The notes below the pieces were generated by a model, which worked only from the letters and a program-made list of their open reading frames with translations, was not told the DNA's origin and ran no database searches. This document shows positions 5,286 through 5,818 of a stretch of 5,818 bases of DNA, in pieces. The position numbers were made by a program, and so were the translations under genes. Numbering within the stretch: the stretch's first letter is position 1; each line of letters opens with the position of its first letter. Origin of the DNA: Clostridia bacterium (lineage in GTDB: Bacteria; Bacillota; Clostridia; TANB77; CAG-508); contig CAADUD010000155.1 in assembly GCA_900752095.1 (NCBI GenBank), positions 1 to 5,818 on the forward strand, read 5' to 3'.

Positions 5286-5818
5286 ATGGCTATATTAAAA
5301 GACTATATTGAACAATTAAAAAAAGAAAATTTATTACAAGCAGTTGAACTTGGAAATACAGATTCTAGTTTATTAAATAAGCAAGTTCAGCATATCCATC
5401 ATAATTCTAAAGAAGTATCTGCTCAAACCTTGTATATTTGCAAAGGGTTAAATTATAAATCTGAATACTTAGAAGAAGCTATTCATAACGGAGCTATGGT
5501 TTATGTAGCAGAAAAAGAAAATGTTAGCAATGTTAGTTTTCCCCATATTATAGTAAATGATATTCGTAAGGCTTTAGCTGCTATTGCTTGCATGTATTAC
5601 AACTTTCCAGCAACAAAAATTAATATGATTGGCTTAACGGGTACCAAAGGGAAATCTACTTCAGCATACTACATAAAAAGTATTTTGGACCATTTTATGA
5701 AAAGACAAAACTTACCAGATACTGCTATTGTTTCTTCTATTGATACTTATGATGGTAAAACCTGCAAAGAATCTTTAATTACAAGCCCAGAATCTATTGA
5801 TTTGCAAGAAATTATTGC
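5286..5818 (+). CDS. murE: MurE-family UDP-MurNAc-tripeptide synthetase, L-lysine-type-like (partial, runs off the right edge)
   Basis: This is the first 177 residues of a Mur ligase, which would add the third stem-peptide residue to UDP-MurNAc-L-Ala-D-Glu in the cytoplasm. The N-terminal uridine-binding domain spans about 1-108 and includes the IIVNDIRKALA segment (88-98) typical of MurE. The central domain then opens with P-loop TGTKGKST (118-125), and TSPESIDL (166-173) matches the conserved MurE TTPES region. TGTKGK rather than TGTNGK, together with overall resemblance to streptococcal MurE, suggests the L-lysine-adding type. The diagnostic substrate-binding motif lies beyond the window. 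The motif normally read as DSR is Asn-Ser-Lys here (40-42), which is unusual. The ATG at 5286 has AAGGA 9 nt upstream. An in-frame ATG at 5277 would add three residues but nearly overlaps that site. A full-length enzyme would be about 480 residues. Confidence 0.85.
   Translation, partial: MAILKDYIEQLKKENLLQAVELGNTDSSLLNKQVQHIHHNSKEVSAQTLYICKGLNYKSEYLEEAIHNGAMVYVAEKENVSNVSFPHIIVNDIRKALAAIACMYYNFPATKINMIGLTGTKGKSTSAYYIKSILDHFMKRQNLPDTAIVSSIDTYDGKTCKESLITSPESIDLQEII

Noticed and set aside
1..5818. CRISPR arrays, tRNA or rRNA genes, insertion-sequence ends
   Set aside because: No spaced direct repeats, no tRNA-like cloverleaf or CCA end, no rRNA motifs and no transposase were seen on either strand.

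Overview
The window is strongly AT-rich DNA from a low-GC Gram-positive bacterium (Bacillota). Three things point that way: purine-rich AGGAGG-type ribosome binding sites, a YtaF-type (sporulation-associated) membrane protein, and cell-wall enzymes that resemble those of lactic acid bacteria and enterococci. YtaF suggests an endospore former or a relative, most likely a Clostridia-like lineage. The species cannot be named from the sequence.

Layout. The left two thirds read leftward. In transcription order they hold ytaF (3736 to 3185), then a complete P2-type Ca2+-transporting ATPase (2996 to 228), then what looks like the first 15 codons of a further gene (45 to 1) that runs off the left edge. 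That last gene head is preceded by an excellent sigma-A type promoter (TTGAAA-17-TATAAT, 104 to 76) and runs straight into ten CT/AG dinucleotide units. The right third reads rightward: an ATP-grasp ligase resembling D-aspartate ligase Asl (3975-5198), then the first 177 codons of a MurE-family Mur ligase with the TGTKGK P-loop typical of L-lysine-type enzymes (5286 to the right edge). A 238-bp, very T-rich gap separates the two divergent blocks.

How the genes fit together. The right block looks like a peptidoglycan precursor module. MurE would add the third residue of the stem peptide (probably lysine), and the Asl-like ligase could attach an amino acid, D-Asp in the characterised enzymes, to that residue's side chain as the start of an interpeptide bridge. 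The left block looks like membrane cation handling: a Ca2+ pump next to a MntP/YtaF-family protein, both with homologues linked to sporulation in Bacillus.

The most unusual signals are (1) the truncated leftward gene with an (AG)10 repeat in its first codons and an A11 tract inside its promoter, which together look like a phase-variable locus; (2) the Asl-like/MurE(Lys-like) pair, with an altered nucleotide-binding motif in the MurE; and (3) a 43-bp inverted repeat that brackets the -10 box in front of the Ca2+-ATPase gene.
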